Assembly: GCA_039815365.1 (NCBI GenBank)
Contig: JBCBZK010000001.1
Coordinates: 15,409-79,408, forward strand
Reading direction: 5' to 3'
Length of the DNA: 64,000 bases
From: CALBPI01 sp039815365
Lineage (GTDB): Bacteria > Pseudomonadota > Gammaproteobacteria > Steroidobacterales > Woeseiaceae
Position numbers and translations under genes: made by a program. Numbering within the stretch: the first letter of the stretch is position 1; every line of letters begins with the position of its first letter. Below are positions 60,958-64,000 of the stretch, piece after piece. The notes beneath the pieces are model-generated. The model saw nothing but the letters and a program-made list of their open reading frames with translations. It ran no database searches and had not been told where the DNA came from.

Positions 60958-60975
60958 TATCTTTACATCAAGATA
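60958..60975. promoter_or_regulatory. MarR operator 2 (inverted repeat)
   Basis: TATCTTTACATCAAGATA differs from operator 1 at only two central positions and starts exactly 30 bp from it, about three helical turns, so two dimers would bind the same DNA face. It ends 11 bases before the hydrolase ATG and just ahead of its Shine-Dalgarno. Confidence 0.65.
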
Positions 60976-60986
60976 AAAAGGACGAC

Positions 60987-62510
60987 ATGATGACAACACG
61001 ACGATTGTTCAGTCTGGTGCTGGTAACAGCAGGTATCTGGTGTGCTGGCTGCGTGACCGATGCAGCGACGGACGCGGACGCACGCTATATACCGGTGCAA
61101 CGCGCGGCGACGTTAACGGCGCAAATATTGACACTCAGGAACGGCGACACCGTTACGTACGATGTCGGTGTCATTCGCGTACCTGAGCGACGCGATAAAC
61201 CCGATAGCAGAATGATTTCCGTCGAGTTTCACCGGCTACCGGCCTCCAACGAGGCGGCCGCCGCCGTAGCGCCGATCTATTGGCTGCGCGGCGGCCCCGG
61301 TTTTGGTGGCCTCGGCCGGTTGTTGTCACGCGAGGGTTACTACGAGGCTTATCTGAGTGAGCTCACCGCGATCGCGCCGGTTGTCGTCGTTGGTCAGCGC
61401 GGTTTCGGTGAATCGACGCCGATGGCCTGCCCACCGCTTCCCGATGCCGAATTAGGCGACGTTGATGAACGGGCCGAGCGACTCGTGCGCTTTCGTCAAG
61501 GTGCGTTGGACTGTTTGGCCGCTGCGAACGCGGCGGGTGTCGACGTCGAAGGATATACGGTCAATGAACTTGCGCACGACGTTGCTGACATCGCAAAACT
61601 GCTAAACCACGATCCTATCCAGCTGTTCGGCAACAGTTTTGGCGCACACTCAGGTATGGCGGTGATCTCAATGCACCCTCGGTTGGTTGCGCGCGCGACA
61701 CTCAGTGCGCTTGAGGGGCCGGATGACACGTTTGACTTGCCGCGTTACAAACGCGATGCATTAGTGCGTATCGCAACTGACGCCGAGTCGCACGCGGCGC
61801 TAGCACAGAGCACTCCGGACGGTGGTCTTATTGCCGCGTTTGAAGCGCTCATCGCGCAGGCAGACGCCGAACCGTTTTACATTGATACTCAGCACATACG
61901 CACGGATGCCAAAATCCGTTTGCGTATCGACGGCGATGCGCTGCGTCAGTTGGCGCAAGGCACAACCCGCGGAACGCAGTGGCGCTACGGCTTGAAATCG
62001 TGGCCTGGCGATATATCTCGCATGCTATCAGGTGATTTCTCCGAAGCATCGCGTCGTTTGCAGTATGTCTGGCTGAACACTGAACTCGATAACGTCGCCG
62101 GGTTCTCGATGGAATGCGGTTCGGGTATTAGCGATACGCGTGGCCGGCTTATGGATGCTGGCGCGGGTCGCAGCTTGTTGAACCCGACGCGCTGGTTTGC
62201 GTCCAAGGTATGCGATTCGTGGCCTGTCGATCTTGGGCAGGCATTTCGTCGCGGCTTTGTTTCAAGCGTACCGGTGGTGCTTGTGCATGGCGATTGGGAT
62301 ACATCGACACCGTTTGAGAATGCGCCCGCATTTCGCAAGATGTTTACCAACCAGCATTTTGTGCATGTGAAAGGCGGCTCGCATGGAGCCTACATTGAAG
62401 CCACCGAGGCGAGCCCCGATTTTGCGAGAGCCATGCAAACATGGATGCGCACAGGCGAGCGCGAGGCGATGCCAGAGACGATTATTTTGCCGGCTTACGA
62501 ATGGCAGTAG
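60987..62510 (+). CDS. Exported alpha/beta hydrolase, lipoprotein (TAP/proline-iminopeptidase-like)
   Basis: The protein of about 507 residues has a lipoprotein-like signal (TRRLFSLVLVTAGIWCAGC; lipobox C-A-G-C, with an unusual Cys at -3). Its hydrolase fold has the oxyanion region WLRGGPGFGGLGRL, nucleophile elbow LFGNSFGAHSG (G-x-S-x-G), and a C-terminal TAP-like part with VLVHGDWDTSTPFENA (Asp) and VKGGSHGAYIE (His). Peptidase or esterase activity is expected. AAGGA precedes; both ATG 60987 and ATG 60990 are possible starts, the latter better spaced. It is divergent from marR and under the twin operators. Confidence 0.83.
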   Translation: MMTTRRLFSLVLVTAGIWCAGCVTDAATDADARYIPVQRAATLTAQILTLRNGDTVTYDVGVIRVPERRDKPDSRMISVEFHRLPASNEAAAAVAPIYWLRGGPGFGGLGRLLSREGYYEAYLSELTAIAPVVVVGQRGFGESTPMACPPLPDAELGDVDERAERLVRFRQGALDCLAAANAAGVDVEGYTVNELAHDVADIAKLLNHDPIQLFGNSFGAHSGMAVISMHPRLVARATLSALEGPDDTFDLPRYKRDALVRIATDAESHAALAQSTPDGGLIAAFEALIAQADAEPFYIDTQHIRTDAKIRLRIDGDALRQLAQGTTRGTQWRYGLKSWPGDISRMLSGDFSEASRRLQYVWLNTELDNVAGFSMECGSGISDTRGRLMDAGAGRSLLNPTRWFASKVCDSWPVDLGQAFRRGFVSSVPVVLVHGDWDTSTPFENAPAFRKMFTNQHFVHVKGGSHGAYIEATEASPDFARAMQTWMRTGEREAMPETIILPAYEWQ

Positions 62511-62568
62511 ATGCGGCGTCGTACGCAGCGATGCACGAGTGCCGTGATGACGCCTGCCAAAAAAAGAG

Positions 62569-62655
62569 TGGTGCCCAGAAGAGGACTTGAACCTCCACCT
62601 ACTTACGTAGACATGGACCTGAACCATGCGCGTCTACCAATTCCGCCACCTGGGC
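62569..62655 (-). tRNA. tRNA-Leu (anticodon CAG), CCA encoded
   Basis: The minus strand folds as a class II tRNA of 87 bases with a 7-bp acceptor stem (GCCCAGG/TCTGGGC, one G-U) and discriminator A followed by an encoded CCA (62571-62569). The D-arm is GGCGGAATTGGTAGACGC and the anticodon stem-loop CATGG-TTCAGGT-CCATG. A long variable arm TCTACGTAAGTAGG and T-arm GGAGGTTCAAGTCCTC follow. Anticodon is CAG, read with the leucine discriminator A73. Seven T residues follow on the minus strand three bases after CCA. Confidence 0.96.
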
Positions 62656-62695
62656 ATGCAAACACCGTACAATCGCGGTGAGTAGCAGGGCGTGC

Positions 62696-62724
62696 AATCT
62701 AGCCGAGCCTTGCCGGTCTGTCAA
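62696..62724 (-). promoter_or_regulatory. Strong sigma70 promoter of tRNA-Leu with GC-rich discriminator
   Basis: Minus strand has a consensus TTGACA (62719-62724) and TAGATT (62696-62701) with a 17-bp spacer. The discriminator after the -10 is GCACGCCC, the GC-rich type found in stringently controlled stable-RNA promoters. The predicted start is near 62689, about 34 bases upstream of the mature tRNA. Confidence 0.7.
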
Positions 62725-62752
62725 TTCGGGCAGGACCAACAAGAGAGAATGA

Positions 62753-64000
62753 TTGAGTAAAAATACCCGTAAACCTGCTGCAGGAGCTGCGGCCAAAGGC
62801 GTCACAAAAGGCGCGAAAAAACGCTATCAACATCAAATCCCGGATCGCAACGCGGTCAATGAGTATCTTAAGGCCGAAGGGCGACCGAGGGATTTTGAGA
62901 CCTTGTCCGATCACTTCGGACTCACCACCCGCAAACACAACATCGCGCTGGCGGGCGTTTTGACGAAAATGCTCAGCAGTGGTCAGATATTGCTAAACCG
63001 CAATGAGGAGTATTGTCTTGTCGACAAACTCAACCTGATTCGCGGCCGCGTGAGCGCGCATAAAGACGGCTTCGGCTTCCTGATGCCGGACGATGGCGGT
63101 GAGGATCTGTATCTGTCGCCAAGGCAGATGCTAAGGCTGATGCACGGCGACAAGGTGGCCGGTCGTATTGCCAATCGCAGCTCGCGAGGCACGGAAGGAA
63201 AAGTGGTCGAGATCCTTGATCGCGCAGTCACAGAGGTCGCCGGCAAGTACGTGCGCGAGCGCGGTATCGGTTTACTGATACCAGACAATCCGAAACTGAC
63301 GCATCGCCTGCTGGTGCCTGCACGCGAGCGTGGCAAGGCAAAGCCGGGCGAAATGGTGGTTGCTGAAATTCTTGATTATCCCACGCACGACCATCAAGCC
63401 ACGGCGCGAATTACGAAAGTGCTTGGTGCATCGACGAAGACTGGCATGCCGACAGATTTGGCCATTCATGCGCACAATATTCCGCATCAATGGTCTGATG
63501 CCGTGACGTCTGAAGCGGGCGTATTCGGAAAGACGGTGCCCACCAGAGCCAAGAAGGACCGCTACGACTTGCGTGATCTGCCGCTAGTCACCATCGATGG
63601 TGCCGACGCGCGCGATTTCGATGATGCGGTCTACGCCGCGCCGCGAAAAGAGGGTTGGCGTCTTATTGTCGCCATTGCCGATGTCGCTCATTACGTTCGT
63701 CCAGGTTCGGCGATTGACAACGAAGCGCTCAAGCGCGCGACTTCAGTGTATTTTCCAGATCGAGTCGTGCCGATGTTGCCGGAGGTGTTGTCGAACGGGC
63801 TTTGCTCGCTGAATCCCAAAGTGGATCGCTTGTGTATGGTCTGCGATATGTCGGTCAGTGCGACCGGTGAGGTCACACGCGCGCGTTTTTATGATGCTGT
63901 CATGCGCTCCGCGGCGCGCCTGACGTACAGTGAGGTCGCCGGACATCTTGGTGGCACGAGCACCGTTAGTGCGATCACCGCCACATCTTCTTCACCAAAA
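62753..64000 (+). CDS. rnr: Ribonuclease R (N-terminal 416 codons; runs off the window)
   Basis: A processive 3'-5' exoribonuclease. The visible part starts at TTG 62753, which directly follows an in-frame TGA and has AAGAGAGA about 5 bases upstream. After a basic leader (SKNTRKPAAGAAAKGVTKGAKKR) come a winged-helix region (RDFETLSDHFGLTTRKHNIALAGVLTKML), cold-shock domains (GRVSAHKDGFGFLMPDDGGEDLYLSPRQMLRLMHGD) and the start of the RNB domain (LVTIDGADARDFDDAVYA ... WRLIVAIADVAHYVRPGSAIDNEAL), with the metal-binding Asp cluster ARDFDDAV. The gene continues past 64000. Confidence 0.95.
   Translation, partial: MSKNTRKPAAGAAAKGVTKGAKKRYQHQIPDRNAVNEYLKAEGRPRDFETLSDHFGLTTRKHNIALAGVLTKMLSSGQILLNRNEEYCLVDKLNLIRGRVSAHKDGFGFLMPDDGGEDLYLSPRQMLRLMHGDKVAGRIANRSSRGTEGKVVEILDRAVTEVAGKYVRERGIGLLIPDNPKLTHRLLVPARERGKAKPGEMVVAEILDYPTHDHQATARITKVLGASTKTGMPTDLAIHAHNIPHQWSDAVTSEAGVFGKTVPTRAKKDRYDLRDLPLVTIDGADARDFDDAVYAAPRKEGWRLIVAIADVAHYVRPGSAIDNEALKRATSVYFPDRVVPMLPEVLSNGLCSLNPKVDRLCMVCDMSVSATGEVTRARFYDAVMRSAARLTYSEVAGHLGGTSTVSAITATSSSPK

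Noticed and set aside
1..64000. Search for CRISPR arrays, insertion sequences, integrases, phage genes, toxin-antitoxin pairs and defence genes
   Set aside because: No direct-repeat arrays, transposase motifs, terminal inverted repeats or att-like duplications were seen, including at the tRNA-Leu gene, whose 3' end is not duplicated within the window.

Overview
The window is a gene-dense piece of a gammaproteobacterial chromosome. It holds about 61 protein genes and one tRNA, and no stretch longer than 300 bases lacks a gene. I see no insertion sequence, prophage, integrase, CRISPR array or rRNA. The taxonomic call rests on gene order: queG|nnr-tsaE-amiB-mutL-miaA-hfq-hflX-hflK-hflC-purA, pepA-holC-valS divergent from lptF-lptG, pcnB-folK-(dNK)-panB-panC, metG-rsxA-rsxB-rsxC, and purM-purN next to a DUF2066 gene and hda are all gammaproteobacterial arrangements. 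The DNA is moderately GC-rich. I cannot name the genus.

Layout. 1-3159 (minus): metG followed by rsxA, rsxB and the start of rsxC (electron-transport complex). 3179-7788 (minus): a HEAT-repeat/Ser-Thr kinase fusion followed by two PilT/PilU-family ATPases. 8047-9698 (plus): mrp-dcd. 9705-11409 (minus): purM-purN. 11463-14980 (plus): DUF2066 protein, CDP-alcohol phosphatidyltransferase, AI-2E-type permease, hda. 14993-18679: wrbA-DUF2069, a small lipoprotein, proS with a lytic transglycosylase. 18748-24461 (plus): a phosphatidylserine-decarboxylase-like protein lacking two catalytic residues, pssA, uracil-DNA glycosylase, rimI, prfC, an MFS permease. 24397-33482 (minus): pepA-holC-small ORF-valS-MoxR ATPase-DUF58-transglutaminase. 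33696-35857 (plus): lptF-lptG. 36341-35868 (minus): RDD protein. 36449-40706 (plus): pcnB-folK-deoxynucleoside kinase-panB-panC. 40703-42684 (minus): queG-PPK2. 42706-54021 (plus): the nnr-to-purA block. 54040-62510 is the most accessory-looking part: patatin-like lipase, a NERD-like membrane protein, an SCP2 protein, a large secreted metalloprotease, and a MarR/decarboxylase/lipoprotein-hydrolase module with two operators. 62569-64000: tRNA-Leu(CAG) and the start of rnr.

Most genes are housekeeping, tightly packed in operons with ATGA, GTGA or TAATG overlaps. The most unusual signal is regulatory. Many transcription-unit heads (metG, purM, the DUF2066 gene, wrbA, the psd-like gene, valS, the RDD gene, queG, nnr) have a sigma70-like -10 hexamer only 6-7 bases before the start codon and no Shine-Dalgarno sequence, which predicts leaderless mRNAs. 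At queG/nnr a single 8-bp palindrome (AGTATACT) supplies the -10 for both divergent genes. Other points of interest are the kinase-PilT cluster, the catalytically degraded Psd homologue beside pssA, a 16-codon upstream ORF coupled to pssA, twin MarR operators exactly 30 bp apart, an endonuclease-type MutL inside the E. coli-like mutL cluster, and two convergent gene pairs that share one CTAG as both stop codons.
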